DNA from: Propioniciclava coleopterorum
GTDB taxonomy: Bacteria; Actinomycetota; Actinomycetes; Propionibacteriales; Propionibacteriaceae
Assembly (NCBI RefSeq): GCF_011393335.1
Contig: NZ_CP049865.1
Coordinates: 3,056,722-3,120,721 of the forward strand
DNA length: 64,000 nucleotides
Reading direction: 5' to 3'
A program made the position numbers and the translations under genes. Below the pieces are notes generated by a model. The model did no database searches and was not told the DNA's origin. It saw only the letters and a list, made by a program, of their open reading frames with translations. Positions 10,333-20,758 of this stretch are shown here, one piece after another. The first letter of the stretch is position 1; each line of letters starts with the position of its first letter.

Positions 10333-10791
10333 TCAGCGGCGCGGCCGGCTGTCGCCGGGCAGCGCGGCCTCGACGGCGACGGCGACCCAGGCGCCCCGGC
10401 GGCGCTCCAGTCGGACCGCCACGGCGCAGCATCCCCGCGGCGTCCACAGCAGGGCGTTGGCCTCCACGGCTCCCGGCCGGCACTCCTGCAGCCGGGGGCG
10501 CCCCGCGCGCAGCGGCCCCTCGGGCCTGCCCCGGATCAGATCCGCGACGAGCGCGGCGGCGCGCGGCGCCAGCAGGGGACGCACTTGGGCGAGCGGGCGG
10601 CGTCCGTCCAGCACCTCGGCCAGCACCCGGTAGAAGGCCGCCGCTGCGCGCTCGGACGCCGGGTCGCGGCCGGGCGGCCCGTCGGGGCCGAGGATGGCCG
10701 CCGGCAGCGGCAGCGCCGGGTGCCACGGTGGCCGGTCGGGGGCGGTGAGCCGGACGAGCGGCGGGCGGGTGCGGGTCGGCGACGCGGTCAT
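10333..10791 (-). CDS. Rv3235-like conserved actinobacterial protein
   Basis: A 152-residue protein of unknown function. A Pro/Arg-rich N-terminus (about 45 residues) precedes a compact alpha/beta domain (ASERAAAAFYRVLAEVLDGR to GAWVAVAVEAALPGD). The pattern resembles the Rv3235 family found near secA in actinobacteria. ATG at 10791 is chosen because CAGACT stands exactly 6 nt upstream on the minus strand; longer readings run antisense through the next gene. It converges on secA with a 57-bp gap and is divergent from the next gene. Confidence 0.65.
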   Translation of the reverse strand: MTASPTRTRPPLVRLTAPDRPPWHPALPLPAAILGPDGPPGRDPASERAAAAFYRVLAEVLDGRRPLAQVRPLLAPRAAALVADLIRGRPEGPLRAGRPRLQECRPGAVEANALLWTPRGCCAVAVRLERRRGAWVAVAVEAALPGDSRPRR

Positions 10792-10797
10792 GGGTCG

Positions 10798-10867
10798 AGT
10801 CTGGGCGGACGCCCCCGGCGCCCGCCAGCGATGCGGCGCCACCCTGTGGACGAACGCGTGCGATGCT
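10798..10867. promoter_or_regulatory. Divergent leaderless promoter pair
   Basis: On the minus strand CAGACT (10798-10803) is 6 nt from the Rv3235-like ATG. On the plus strand GATGCT (10862-10867) is 6 nt from the next ATG at 10874. Neither start has a Shine-Dalgarno sequence. Confidence 0.4.
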
Positions 10868-10873
10868 GGACCC

Positions 10874-11338
10874 ATGCTTGTGTTCGTGCCCGTCCATCCC
10901 TCGGCCCTGGCCGAGTGGGCCACCACCGGCGTCCACGACGTGGAGGGGTTCGCCGCGACACCCTCGTTCCTCGACGCCTTCGACCTGGTCACCGGCGAGT
11001 CCGAGGACGCCGACCTCACGCTGCTCGAGGTCGCCGGGATCGAGGGTCTGCTCGCGAACGGCGTCCGCCTGGTGGCGGTGGGGGAGATCGACGCCGAGGG
11101 CGTGGAACCCGCCGACTTCGGCGCGGTCTCGGCGCCGCAGGTGCCCTGGTCGCGCGTCGAGAGCCTGTTCGCCGACGACGAGGTGGGCGCGGGGCGGGCG
11201 TCGCGCCTGCGGGCGGTGCTGGACGGGGCGCTGCTGCCCGAGGCGTGGGACGCCGAGGAGACCACCGACCTGCTCCGCACGACCGAACTGCTGTGGCACG
11301 GGCCCACCGAGTGGGAGGGCCTGGCCGCCCGGGCCTGA
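10874..11338 (+). CDS. Conserved hypothetical protein (DUF6912-like)
   Basis: A small acidic protein of 154 residues beginning MLVFVPVHPSALAEWATTG. No catalytic motif is seen. The position next to secA and Ku and the sequence pattern match an uncharacterised actinobacterial family that I believe is DUF6912. It is predicted cytosolic, with no signal peptide or membrane helix. The ATG at 10874 is taken over an upstream reading because an uncharacterised -10-like hexamer lies 6 nt before it. Confidence 0.65.
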   Translation: MLVFVPVHPSALAEWATTGVHDVEGFAATPSFLDAFDLVTGESEDADLTLLEVAGIEGLLANGVRLVAVGEIDAEGVEPADFGAVSAPQVPWSRVESLFADDEVGAGRASRLRAVLDGALLPEAWDAEETTDLLRTTELLWHGPTEWEGLAARA

Positions 11339-11407
11339 TGCGCTAACACCGTTACCCGACACGCCCGGGTGCCGGGCGCGGGGGTGTGCGCGCTTGCCCG
11401 TCCCTGC

Positions 11408-11413
11408 CAGACT
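11408..11413 (+). promoter_or_regulatory. Putative -10 of leaderless ku
   Basis: CAGACT is followed by 6 nt and then the Ku ATG at 11420. The same hexamer and spacing occur before the PHP gene (19313) and the Rv3235-like gene. Confidence 0.5.
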
Positions 11414-11419
11414 GGGGCC

Positions 11420-12223
11420 ATGCCTAGGAGTACGTGGAAGGGCGCCGTCTCGTTCGGCCTGGTCACCATCCCGGTCAAGCTGTATTCGGCCACCGAAGAG
11501 AAGGACGTCTCGTTCCGACAGGTCCACCCCGCCGACGGCGGCCGGATCAAGTACAAGCGCGTCTGCGAGGTGTGCGGCGAGGAGATCCCCTACGGCGAGA
11601 TCGCCAAGGGTTACGAGACCGCGGACGGCCGCATGGTGATCCTCGAGGCCTCCGACTTCAACGACCTGCCGCTGCCCACCGCCAAGCAGGTCGAGATCGT
11701 GCAGTTCGTCGACGTCGACGAGATCGACCCGGCGGCCTACAACAAGGCCTACTTCCTGGAAGCGGACGGCCCGGGCGCCAAGCCCTACGTGCTGCTCCGG
11801 GAGGCCCTCAAGCGCTCGGGCAAGTCGGCGCTGGTGAAGGTGGCGCTGCGGTCCCGGGAGTCGCTGGCGCTGATCCGCGCCGAGGACGACCTGCTGATGC
11901 TGCAGACGCTGCTGTGGCCCGACGAACTGCGCGACGGGGCTTTCGCCGCCCCGCCCGACGACGTGACGGCGACGCCGGCCGAGGTCGACATGGCGAGCAT
12001 GTTCATCGACCAGTTGAGCGCCCCCTACGACCCCACCCAGTTCACCGACTCCTACCGCGAGGCGCTTGAGGCCGTCGTGGCGGCCAAGCTCGGCGAGGCG
12101 CCGGCGCCGGAGGCGGCCCCCGAGGAGGAGGGCACCGGCGACGTGGTCGACCTGGTGGCGGCACTGAAGGCGTCCGTCGAGGCGGCCAAGAAGCGTCGCG
12201 AGGCGGCCGCCAAGGCCGGCTGA
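11420..12223 (+). CDS. ku: Non-homologous end-joining protein Ku
   Basis: A 267-residue bacterial Ku that forms a ring homodimer on DNA double-strand ends and recruits LigD. It begins with the canonical MPRSTWKGAVSFGLVTIPVK, which fixes the start at 11420 although the frame is open 51 nt earlier. The core beta-barrel includes YKRVCEVCGEEIPYGEIAKGYE. The short Lys/Arg/Ala-rich C-terminal tail (EAAKKRREAAAKAG) is typical and modulates DNA binding. No ATP-dependent ligase gene is in the window, but a separate LigD-type polymerase lies at 25.9-26.8 kb. Confidence 0.97.
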   Translation: MPRSTWKGAVSFGLVTIPVKLYSATEEKDVSFRQVHPADGGRIKYKRVCEVCGEEIPYGEIAKGYETADGRMVILEASDFNDLPLPTAKQVEIVQFVDVDEIDPAAYNKAYFLEADGPGAKPYVLLREALKRSGKSALVKVALRSRESLALIRAEDDLLMLQTLLWPDELRDGAFAAPPDDVTATPAEVDMASMFIDQLSAPYDPTQFTDSYREALEAVVAAKLGEAPAPEAAPEEEGTGDVVDLVAALKASVEAAKKRREAAAKAG

Positions 12224-12300
12224 CGGCGTCCGGGACGCGCCTGGACGAGAGGATCTTTCGTGGCGGGACCGACGGGGTCGAACTCGTCGTGTCCGCCGCC

Positions 12301-12306
12301 TAAGCT
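12301..12306 (+). promoter_or_regulatory. Putative -10 of leaderless P5C dehydrogenase gene
   Basis: TAAGCT followed by 6 nt (GCCTTC) and the ATG at 12313. No ribosome-binding site is present. Confidence 0.5.
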
Positions 12307-12312
12307 GCCTTC

Positions 12313-13941
12313 ATGGATGCCGTGACGCATGTTCCCTCGCCCGTCAACGAGCCCGTGCTGGGCTATGCGCCCGGCTCGCACGAACGCGCGGAACTCGAGG
12401 CCATGCTCGCGGGCATGGCCGAGCAGGATCCGGTCGAGCTGACGGCCTGGATCGGCGGCGAGCGGCGTCCCGGTGGGGGCGAGGCCATCGAGGTCACCAT
12501 GCCGTCGGATCACTCCGTGGTGCTGGGCGTGCTGCACGCCGCCACCGAGCAGGACGCCCGGGACGCCATCGACGCCGCGCTGGCCGCGCAGCCGGGCTGG
12601 GCCGCGATGAGCTTCGACGACCGGGCCGCCATCATGCTCAAGGCCGCCGACCTGATCGCCGGGCCGCGCCGCGCCACCATGAACGCCGCCACGATGCTGG
12701 GCCAGGGCAAGACGGCCCAGCAGGCGGAGATCGACTCCGCCTGCGAGCTCGCGGACTTCCTGCGGTTCAACGTCGCGTTCGCCCGCGAGATCCTGGCCGA
12801 CCAGCCGATCAGCTCGGCGGGGGTCTGGAACCGGATGGAGTACCGCCCGCTGGAGGGCTTCGTCTACGCGATCACCCCGTTCAACTTCACCGCGATCGCG
12901 GGCAACCTGCCCACGTCGGCGGCCCTCATGGGCAACACCGTGGTGTGGAAGCCCGCCGTCACCCAGACGCTCGCCTCGCACCACTTCGTGGAGATCCTGC
13001 GCGAGGCCGGGCTGCCCGACGGCGTCATCAACATGCTGCCGGGGCACGGCGCCGTCGTCTCCGACGTGGTCCTGGCCGACCCGCACCTGGCCGGCATCCA
13101 CTTCACCGGCTCCACCCGCGTCTTCCAGTCGCTGTGGCGGGAGGTCGGCACCAACATCGACCGCTATCACAGCTACCCGCGCCTGGTGGGGGAGACCGGC
13201 GGCAAGGACTTCGTGCTCGCGCACCCGTCGGCCGACCCGGCCGCCCTGGTGACCGCGCTGGTCCGCGGCGCCTTCGAGTACTCCGGGCAGAAGTGCTCGG
13301 CGGCCTCCCGCGCGTTCATCCCCGCGTCGGTGTGGGAGGTCATCGCCGACGACCTGGCCGCGCAGACCGACGCGCTGGCGGTCGGCGACGTCCGCGACCT
13401 GAGCAACTTCACCTCGGCGGTGATCGACAAGCGGGCGTTCGACAAGCTCGCCGCCGTCATCGACACCTGCCACGCCGACCCGACGCTGGAGGTGATCGCC
13501 GGCGGCACCTACGACGACTCGGTGGGCTGGTTCATCCGGCCGACGGTCGTGGTCGGCACCGACCCGACCCACGAGGTGTTCTCCACGGAGTACTTCGGCC
13601 CGATCCTGTCGGTGCACGTCTACCCCGACGACGACTTCGAGGGCGCGATGGACCTGGTCGACGCGGGCTCGCCCTACGCCCTGACCGGGGCGATCTTCGC
13701 CTCCGACCGGGACGCCGTGGCGCGCGCCGCGGAGCGGCTGCGGTTCACCGCGGGCAACTTCTACATCAACGACAAGCCCACGGGCGCGGTCGTGGGGCAG
13801 CAGCCCTTCGGCGGCGCGCGGGCGTCCGGCACCAACGACAAGGCGGGGTCCCGCTGGAACATGATCCGCTGGGCCAGCCCGCGGGCCATCAAGGAGACCC
13901 TCGTCCCGCCGACGTCGACCGACTACCCGCACATGGGCTGA
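12313..13941 (+). CDS. pruA: L-glutamate gamma-semialdehyde (1-pyrroline-5-carboxylate) dehydrogenase
   Basis: A 542-residue aldehyde dehydrogenase that oxidises glutamate semialdehyde to glutamate with NAD, the second step of proline catabolism. The catalytic Cys is residue 328 (GQKCSAASR) and the general-base Glu is residue 294 (GETGGK). Cofactor-site residues lie around AITPFNFTAIAGNLP and FTGSTRVFQ. The C-terminal QQPFGGARASGTNDKAG is diagnostic of single-domain P5CDH. No proline dehydrogenase gene lies beside it. The next large gene is NAD-glutamate dehydrogenase, which would take the product on to 2-oxoglutarate. Confidence 0.95.
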   Translation: MDAVTHVPSPVNEPVLGYAPGSHERAELEAMLAGMAEQDPVELTAWIGGERRPGGGEAIEVTMPSDHSVVLGVLHAATEQDARDAIDAALAAQPGWAAMSFDDRAAIMLKAADLIAGPRRATMNAATMLGQGKTAQQAEIDSACELADFLRFNVAFAREILADQPISSAGVWNRMEYRPLEGFVYAITPFNFTAIAGNLPTSAALMGNTVVWKPAVTQTLASHHFVEILREAGLPDGVINMLPGHGAVVSDVVLADPHLAGIHFTGSTRVFQSLWREVGTNIDRYHSYPRLVGETGGKDFVLAHPSADPAALVTALVRGAFEYSGQKCSAASRAFIPASVWEVIADDLAAQTDALAVGDVRDLSNFTSAVIDKRAFDKLAAVIDTCHADPTLEVIAGGTYDDSVGWFIRPTVVVGTDPTHEVFSTEYFGPILSVHVYPDDDFEGAMDLVDAGSPYALTGAIFASDRDAVARAAERLRFTAGNFYINDKPTGAVVGQQPFGGARASGTNDKAGSRWNMIRWASPRAIKETLVPPTSTDYPHMG

Positions 13942-13944
13942 GGC

Positions 13945-14421
13945 TCAGCCCTCGCGCCGCAGCCAGGCGCGCCCGACGCGTCCCTGGGCCTCGAAGGCCT
14001 CCAGGATCGTCGGCGCCGCCTGGGCCTCGATGCGGGAGCCGAGCAGCGGCACCTTGACCGTGAGGTCGCCGTCGTAGGTGATCTCGCTGCCGGACGCCGT
14101 CGGCGCGAGCAGGGCGCTGCCCACCAGCGTGACCGGCGCGCCGGGCACCGTGATGGTCACCGTGCCGCTGCGCCGGCCGTCTTGCTGCGGCTCGGCCCAG
14201 GTCGTCTCCTGCACGATCCGCAGGGTCGGGCCGATGAAGGCCCGGATCTCGGACGGGGACGGAACCGAGGCCTCCACCGCGGTGCGGGCGGAGGTGGCCG
14301 CCACCCGGGCGTCCACCGAGCCGAGCTCGGCCGCGGCGTGCGCGAGGAAGTCCTCGTCGGTCACCATCGCGTGGACGCGGGCGGGGTCGGCGGGGAACTC
14401 CTGGCGGCTGATGAGATGCAT
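13945..14421 (-). CDS. DUF2505 family protein (START-like fold)
   Basis: A 158-residue protein with the DUF2505 pattern (MHLISRQEFPADPARVHAMV; ITYDGDLTVKVPLLGSRIE). This actinobacterial family has a polyketide-cyclase/START-like fold and unknown function, probably binding a small hydrophobic ligand. The start at 14421 is preceded on the minus strand by TAGATC 7 nt upstream; an upstream extension to 14556 looks like shadow sequence. It converges on pruA with 3 bp between stops and is divergent from gdh. Confidence 0.75.
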   Translation of the reverse strand: MHLISRQEFPADPARVHAMVTDEDFLAHAAAELGSVDARVAATSARTAVEASVPSPSEIRAFIGPTLRIVQETTWAEPQQDGRRSGTVTITVPGAPVTLVGSALLAPTASGSEITYDGDLTVKVPLLGSRIEAQAAPTILEAFEAQGRVGRAWLRREG

Positions 14422-14535
14422 GGGTTCTGATCTACCGTGGATCGCCCCGCCCCACAAGCCCGACGGGGCGTCGCGCGCGGGCCGCCCGGGGCGGACGCAG
14501 GGCAGCGTCCGTGACGGGCCCGCCCCGTTGCGGGT

Positions 14536-14541
14536 TACGAT
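14536..14541 (+). promoter_or_regulatory. Putative -10 of the glutamate dehydrogenase gene
   Basis: TACGAT lies 38 nt before the chosen ATG and matches the secA -10. It sits in the 158-bp divergent spacer between the DUF2505 gene and gdh. The leader contains AAAGGGG about 10 nt before 14580 as a possible ribosome-binding site. Confidence 0.4.
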
Positions 14542-14579
14542 GGCGGCAAAGATCACACACGCAAAGGGGCGGATCTTTC

Positions 14580-17500
14580 ATGGGGCCTGACGCGATGACT
14601 TCGCAGATCCCGGCCGAAACGGCCGCAATCTTCCCGGGGACGGCGCGGCGCGGCGCTTCGCCGCGGCGTATCTGGGGGTCGACGAACCCTCCGACGGGCC
14701 GCAGGACGACGCGCGGCGGCTGGCCGGGCACGTGCGGCTGGGGCGCCGGCGGGCCCCCGGCACCGACCTGATCGACGTGATCGCCCCCGACGGCGAGGGG
14801 ACCGAGCGCGGCGCCGTCACGGTGCAGGTCGTCACCGACGACCGCCCGTTCCTGGTCGACACCGCCACGACGCGCCTGGTGGAGGAGGGCTGGACGGTGC
14901 GCCACGTCTGGCACCCGATCCTGCAGGTGGCGCGCGACGCCGACGGCGCGCTGCTCGGCATCGAGGACGACGGCGCCGCCGAGTCCTGGCTCAGCGTCGA
15001 GGCCTACCCGCCGCTCGGCACCTCCGCGGCGGACCGGCTGCCCGCGCTGCTGGACGCCTTGCGGGCCGGGCTGGCCGCGTCCCGCGTCGTGGAGGACGAC
15101 TCGGACGCCCTGCGCACCGCCGCGCTCCGGGTCGCCGCCCACCTGCACGCCGACGGGGTCCCCGCGGACGTCCAGGGCCGGCCCGACGAGGTCGCCGAAC
15201 TGCTCACCTGGCTCACCGAGGGGCACTTCGAGTTCTTCGGCTACCGGCACTACCGCGCCGACGGCGACACGTTCGTCCCTGACCAGGGCTCCGGGCTGGG
15301 CCTGCTGCGGGACGCCGATGGCGAGGAGTTCCACGCGCGTCTCCCCGGCGTCGACGACCACGCACTGCTCGTCGTGACCCGCGACGACCGGCGGTCCCCG
15401 CTGCACCGCTCGGGCTTCCTGGACTACGTCGGCATCCGCGAGTTCGACGCGTCGGGGGCCATCACCGGCGAGCACCGCTTCCTCGGGCTGCGGACCCCCA
15501 GCGCGCTCACCGAGCCGCTGGCGGGCATCCCCGTGCTGGGCCACAAGGCGCAGCGGATCCGCGACCTGCTGGCCTACGACCCCGAGGGGCACTCGGGCCA
15601 GGTCATCGAGCAGACCCTGACCACCTTCCCGCGGGAGCTGCTGTTCGAGGGCGACACGGCGTCGCTGGCCCAGGACGTGGGGCAGATCGCCGGCGTCCAG
15701 GAGCGGCGCACGACCCGACTGTTCCTGCGCCGCGGCCCCTACACGCGGTTCTGGACCGCCCTGGTCTACCTGCCGCGCGACCGCTACCGCACCGCGGTGC
15801 GCGAGCGGATCGAGGCGCTCCTGCTCGACCGGCTGCACGGCAGCTCGCTGGAGTTCCAGGCGGCGGTGACCGAGTCGCCCATGGCGCGGCTCATGTTCGT
15901 GGTCAAGGTCGCACCGGACGCCCGGGGTGCCGAGGTCGACCCGGCCGCCGTCCAGGAGGAGGTCATCGCGGCGACGCGGGTCTGGGAGGACGACTTCAAC
16001 GACGCCGCCGCCCAGCTGCCCGCCCAGGCGCGCGGGGTGACGTTCGGGGACGCCTACAGCGAGGCGCACACCGCGCGGCAGGCCGTGCTGGACCTCCTGC
16101 TGGCCAACCAGCTCGAGGGCCCCGACGACCTGCGCTTCGCGATCTACCGGCCCGACACCGACGACGACGTGGCCGACCTCCGCTTCAAGGTGATCACCCG
16201 GGAGCGGATGTCGCTGTCGCAGGTGATGCCCCACCTCGACGCCCTGGGCATCAGCGTCATCGACGAGCGGCCGTTCCACTGGGACCTGCGCGGCGAATCG
16301 GTCTCGCTGTTCGACTTCGGGTTCATGCTGCCCGCGGGGCAGACCATGGAGGACTGGACGCTGGAAGCGCGGGGCCGGTTCGCCGACGCGTTCGCCGCGT
16401 CCTACCAGGGCCGCGCGCACGCCGGGAAGCTCAACCGACTCGTCATGACCGCCGGGCTGACCTGGGTCGAGGTCACGTGGCTGCGGGCCATGTCGCGCTA
16501 CCTGCGGCAGGCGGGGATCCCGTTCAGCCAGCCCTACGTCGCGGCCGCGCTCAACGCGAACCCCCGGATCGCCGCCGCGCTGGTGGACGCCTTCCGCATC
16601 CGGTTCGACCCGGAGCGCCCCGGCGATCCGGCGTCCCGCGAGGCGGCCTTCGAGGAGCGGATCGCCGGCATCGAGCACGACCTGGACGCCGTCGAGAGCC
16701 TGGACCAGGACCGGATCCTGCGGATGTTCGTCGCCGTCCTGCGCGCCACCGACCGCACCAACGCGTTCGCGAACGACCAGGAGGCCCTGGCGCTCAAGAT
16801 CGCGCCGACCGAGCTGACCCTGCTGCCCGAACCCCGGCCCGCGCACGAGATCTTCGTGTACAGCCCGCGCGTCGAGGGCGTCCACCTGCGGTTCGGCGAC
16901 GTCGCGCGCGGCGGCCTGCGCTGGTCGGACCGCCCCGAGGACTTCCGCACCGAGGTGCTCGGGCTGGTCAAGGCCCAGATGGTCAAGAACACCGTGATCG
17001 TCCCGGTCGGCGCCAAGGGCGGGTTCGTCCCCCAGCGGCTGCCCGACCCGCGCGTCGACCGCGGCGGCTGGCTCGCCGAGGGGCAGGCGAGCTACCGCGT
17101 CTTCATCACCACGCTGCTCAGCGTCACCGACAACCTGGTCGACGGGGAGGTGGTCCCGGCCGACGGCGTGGTCCGGCACGACGGCGACGACACCTACCTC
17201 GTCGTGGCCGCCGACAAGGGCACGGCCTCCTTCTCCGACCTGGCCAACGGCATCGCGCTGGACCGCGGCTTCTGGCTGGGCGACGCGTTCGCCTCGGGTG
17301 GCTCGGTCGGCTACGACCACAAGGGCATGGGCATCACCGCCCGCGGCGCGTGGGAGTCGGTCAAGCGGCACTTCTACGAGCTGGGCATCGACTGCCAGGC
17401 CGAGGAGTTCACCTGCGTGGGGATCGGCGACATGGCCGGGGACGTCTTCGGCAACGGGATGCTGCTGTCGGACCACACCCGCCTGGTGGCGGCGTTCAAC

Positions 17501-19296
17501 CACCAGCACATCTTCCTCGACCCGAACCCGGACGCCGCGGCGTCCTGGGCCGAGCGCAAGCGGCTGTTCGACCTGCCGCGCAGCACGTGGGCCGACTACG
17601 ACCCGGCGCTGATCTCGGCCGGCGGCGGGGTGTTCGAGCGGTCCGCGAAGTCGGTCCCGGTCAGCCCCGAGGCCGCCGCCGCGCTCGGCCTCGACCCGGC
17701 GGTGACGGCGCTCACGCCGGTCGAGCTGATCCGCGCCGTGCTGGCCGCGCCGGTCGACCTGCTGTGGAACGGCGGCATCGGCACCTATGTCAAGGCGGCC
17801 GGCGAGACGAACGCCGACGTCGGCGACAAGGCCAACGACGCCCTGCGCATCGACGGCGGCCAGGTGCGCGCCCGGGTCGCGGGGAGGGCGGCAACCTCGG
17901 CTGGACCCAGCTCGGACGCATCGAGTACGCCGAGGCCGGGGGCCGGATCAACACCGACTTCATCGACAACTCCGCCGGGGTGGACACCTCCGACCACGAG
18001 GTCAACATCAAGATCCTGCTGCAGCCCGCCGTGGCGGAGGGACGCCTCGGGGCGTCCGAGCGCGTCGAACTGCTGGAGTCGATGACCGACGAGGTCGCGC
18101 GCCTGGTGCTGGCCCACAACATCGACCAGAACCTCGCCCTGTCGGTCGAGGCTGCGCAGAAGCCGTCCATGGCGGCCGCCTACGAGACCTGGATGCAGCA
18201 CCTGGAGTCAGCCGCCGGCCTGGACCGCGACCTGGAGGGGCTGCCGAGCCGCGAGGAGATGGTCGAGCGGATCCACGACGGCACGCCGCTGACCCGCCCC
18301 GAACTGGCCTCGCTGCTGGCGTGGACGAAGATCCACCTCGAACGGCTCGTCGTCGCCTCGCCGCTGCCCGACGACCCGTACCTCGCCAACCGGCTCACCG
18401 ACTACTTCCCCTCCCAGCTGCGCGAGACATACGCCCACGACATGGCGCGGCACCCGCTGCGCCGGGAGATCGTCGCGACGGTGACCGTCAACCGGTTCGT
18501 GAACTCGCAGGGCATCAGCGCGTTCAGCCGCTTGTCGGGGGAGACCGCCTCCGACATCACCGAGGTGGTGAAGGCGCAGCTCGCGGCCCGCACCATCTTC
18601 TCGGTGGCGACCTTCGAGCGGCAGTTGCCGCGGCTCGGCCTGCCCGCGCCCGCGGAGCTGAAGGTGCGGGTGGCGCTGCAGCAGATGATCGAGCGCGGGA
18701 CGCGCTGGCTGCTCCACAACCGGCGCGGCGACCTGGACATCCGCGCGGAGGAGGCGGCCTTCACCGGCGGCGTCCGGGAGGTGCTCGACACCTTCACCGA
18801 GCACGCGACGCCGCGGCAGCGCGCCGTCATGGCCGAGCAGGTGGCCGAGCTGGAGGCGTCCGGCGTGCCGGCCGAGATCGCGGAGGCGACCTCGCGCGCC
18901 CTGTGGGCGCACCAGTCGCTCCCGATCGTCGACCTGTCGCGGACGTTGGAGCGCCCCCTGGAGCTCGTGTCGTCGGTGTACTTCGCCATCTCGGGCGAGC
19001 TGGGGCTGGACGTGGTCTTCGACCGGGTCAACGAGCTCGACCGGTCCACGCGCTGGGACACCATGGCGCGGGCGGCGCTGCGCGACGACCTGCAGACGCT
19101 GCAGACCGAGCTGACGCGGGCGGCCCTGCAGGCCGCGCCCGAGGCGTCCGACGCGGCGACGGTGGTGACGGCGTGGCGCGACGCGGTCGGCGGGGTGGAC
19201 CGCGAGGCGGCGCAGTTGGCGGAGATCACCGACGGCGAGGCCACGCTGGCCCGGATGTCGGTGGCGCTGCGCACGATCCGCACCCTGCTCGTCTGA
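14580..19296 (+). CDS. gdh: NAD-specific glutamate dehydrogenase, large GDH2/L180 type (two apparent frameshifts)
   Basis: A giant NAD-dependent glutamate dehydrogenase that converts glutamate to 2-oxoglutarate and ammonium. The coding signal runs in three successive frames. The N-terminus (MTSQIPAETAAIFPG) breaks at the G4 run 14636-14639. The long central part ends at KANDALRIDGGQVRARV, and the frame breaks again at G4 17881-17884 inside the expected GEGGNLGWTQLGR. Adding one G at each point gives one ORF of 1572 residues, the normal family size. Family motifs include KAQMVKNTVIVPVGAKGGFV and the Rossmann-region GDMAGDVFGNGMLLSDH. ATG 14580 is used; 14595 is the alternative. Both losses are in G runs and look like sequence errors rather than decay, since both flanks are well conserved. 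Confidence 0.9.
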
Positions 19297-19312
19297 CGGC
19301 GCGCCGGTGGGC

Positions 19313-19318
19313 CAGACT
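19313..19318 (+). promoter_or_regulatory. Putative -10 of leaderless PHP gene
   Basis: CAGACT with a 6-nt gap before ATG 19325, in the 28-bp gap after gdh. Confidence 0.45.
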
Positions 19319-19324
19319 GCTGCC

Positions 19325-20155
19325 ATGCGGATCGACCTCCACACCCACAGCGCCGTCTCCGACGGCACCGACGCGCCCGCGGTGCTGATCGCGAACGCGG
19401 CTCAGGCACGGCTGGGCGCGGTGGCCCTCACCGACCACGACACCTTCGACGGGCTGGCCGAGGCGGTGGACGCCGGCGTCCGGCTCGGCGTCGAGGTGCT
19501 GGGCGGCCTGGAGTTCTCGACCCGGCTGGCGGGACGCTCGGTCCACCTGCTGGGCTACGGCCCCGACCCGGACGATGCGGCCCTGAACGCCGAACTGGCG
19601 CGGGTCCGCGACGGCCGCGACGGCCGGGTGCCCGCGATGGTCGCGCGCCTGGCCGAACTGGGGTTCCCGCTCGAGATCGACGAGGTGCTCGCCCAGGCGG
19701 GCGGCGCCTCGGTGGGGCGTCCCCACGTGGCGGACGCGCTGATCGCGCGGGGCTACGTCCGCGATCGGGACGAGGCCTTCACGCACTGGCTGTACGACGG
19801 CGGACCGGCCTACGTGGACCGCTACGCCACGCCGCTGGTGGAGGCGATCGCGCTGGTCAAGGAAGCGGGCGGGGTCGCCGTCGTCGCGCACCCGTGGAGC
19901 CGGGGCGCCGCGGCGGTCCTCACGCCCGATGTGCTGGCGGAGCTCGCGGCGGCCGGGCTGGACGGCATCGAGGTCGACCACCCCGACCACGGGCCTGACG
20001 AGCGGGCGCGGCTCGCCGAACTGGCGCGGCGGCTGGGCCTGCTCGCCACCGGCAGCAGCGACCATCACGGCACCGGCAAGACGCGCAACCCCCTGGGCGC
20101 CTGCACGACCGACCCCGACGTGTACGCCGAGATCAGGCGGCGGGTCCGCGGCTGA
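19325..20155 (+). CDS. PHP-domain phosphoesterase (RNase AM / YciV-like)
   Basis: A 276-residue metal-dependent phosphoesterase of the PHP family. Metal ligands are visible in the four motifs: RIDLHTHSAVSDGTD (residues 2-16), LTDHDTFDG, the His of VAVVAHPW, and TGSSDHHGTG near the end. The size and the motif set match the YciV/TrpH group, which removes 5' nucleotides or acts on 3',5'-nucleoside bisphosphates. It is not a DNA polymerase PHP fragment. The gene converges with the Excalibur gene, with stops 3 nt apart. Confidence 0.88.
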   Translation: MRIDLHTHSAVSDGTDAPAVLIANAAQARLGAVALTDHDTFDGLAEAVDAGVRLGVEVLGGLEFSTRLAGRSVHLLGYGPDPDDAALNAELARVRDGRDGRVPAMVARLAELGFPLEIDEVLAQAGGASVGRPHVADALIARGYVRDRDEAFTHWLYDGGPAYVDRYATPLVEAIALVKEAGGVAVVAHPWSRGAAAVLTPDVLAELAAAGLDGIEVDHPDHGPDERARLAELARRLGLLATGSSDHHGTGKTRNPLGACTTDPDVYAEIRRRVRG

Positions 20156-20158
20156 GCC

Positions 20159-20758
20159 TCACTCGCAGGCGACGCCGTCGTTGTCGCGATCCAGGTGCGG
20201 GGCGTACCCCGGCTGGCCCTTCCGCAGCGGCGCCTCGCCCGCCGCGCGGACGGCGTCGCAGTTCTTGTAGTACGAGGCGCCGCCCGCCGCCTTGGTCGTC
20301 TTCGGCGCCGTCGTCGCCCGGGGCGCGGTCGTCCGGGCGGCCGGCTGCGTGCTGGCCGCCGCCGCCCGAGTGCTGGTGGCCGGCAGCGGGGCGAACTGCG
20401 CGATGGTGGGCTGCGCGGTCGTGGGCTCGGGCGTGGCCTCCAGGGCGGACGCCGCGGGGTCGGGGGTCGGCTCGGGCTCGGGCGTCGGCTCCGGCGTGGG
20501 CTCCGGCGTGGGCGTGACGGTCACGGTTTCGGTCACCGTGACGGTGACGGTGGGGGCCGGGGCCGCCGCGGGCACCGCCGTGGGCTCGGGGGTCGGCAGC
20601 ATCAGGCCGCCGGTGACGAACGCGACGAGTGAGCCGCCGAGGACGGCCGCGCCCGCCTTGCGGCTGCGGATGCCGGCCCAGCGGATCCGGCCCGTGGCGA
20701 CGCCGAGGAGGCCGACGACGAACGCCGCCAGCGACAGCAGGATGATGAAGACGCCCAT
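20159..20758 (-). CDS. Membrane protein with Excalibur calcium-binding domain
   Basis: From ATG 20758 the protein has 199 residues. Two N-terminal hydrophobic segments (FIILLSLAAFVVGLLGVA and a second ending at TGGLML) are followed by a low-complexity Thr/Pro/Glu/Ala linker with PTPEP repeats. A C-terminal Excalibur domain (YYKNCDAVRAAGE to DNDGVACE) carries a DxDxDGxxCE calcium loop. The C-terminus is probably outside the cell. A longer start at 20830 adds a basic N-terminus and has TAGCGT 5 nt upstream, so a leaderless start there is possible. Excalibur domains occur in secreted nucleases and surface proteins; the ligand here is unknown. Confidence 0.8.
   Translation of the reverse strand: MGVFIILLSLAAFVVGLLGVATGRIRWAGIRSRKAGAAVLGGSLVAFVTGGLMLPTPEPTAVPAAAPAPTVTVTVTETVTVTPTPEPTPEPTPEPEPTPDPAASALEATPEPTTAQPTIAQFAPLPATSTRAAAASTQPAARTTAPRATTAPKTTKAAGGASYYKNCDAVRAAGEAPLRKGQPGYAPHLDRDNDGVACE

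Noticed and set aside
14580-19296. Calling gdh a pseudogene
   Set aside because: The only lesions are two single-base losses in G runs, with full conservation on both sides and the same type of loss in an essential tRNA. Sequence error is the simpler explanation, though not proven.
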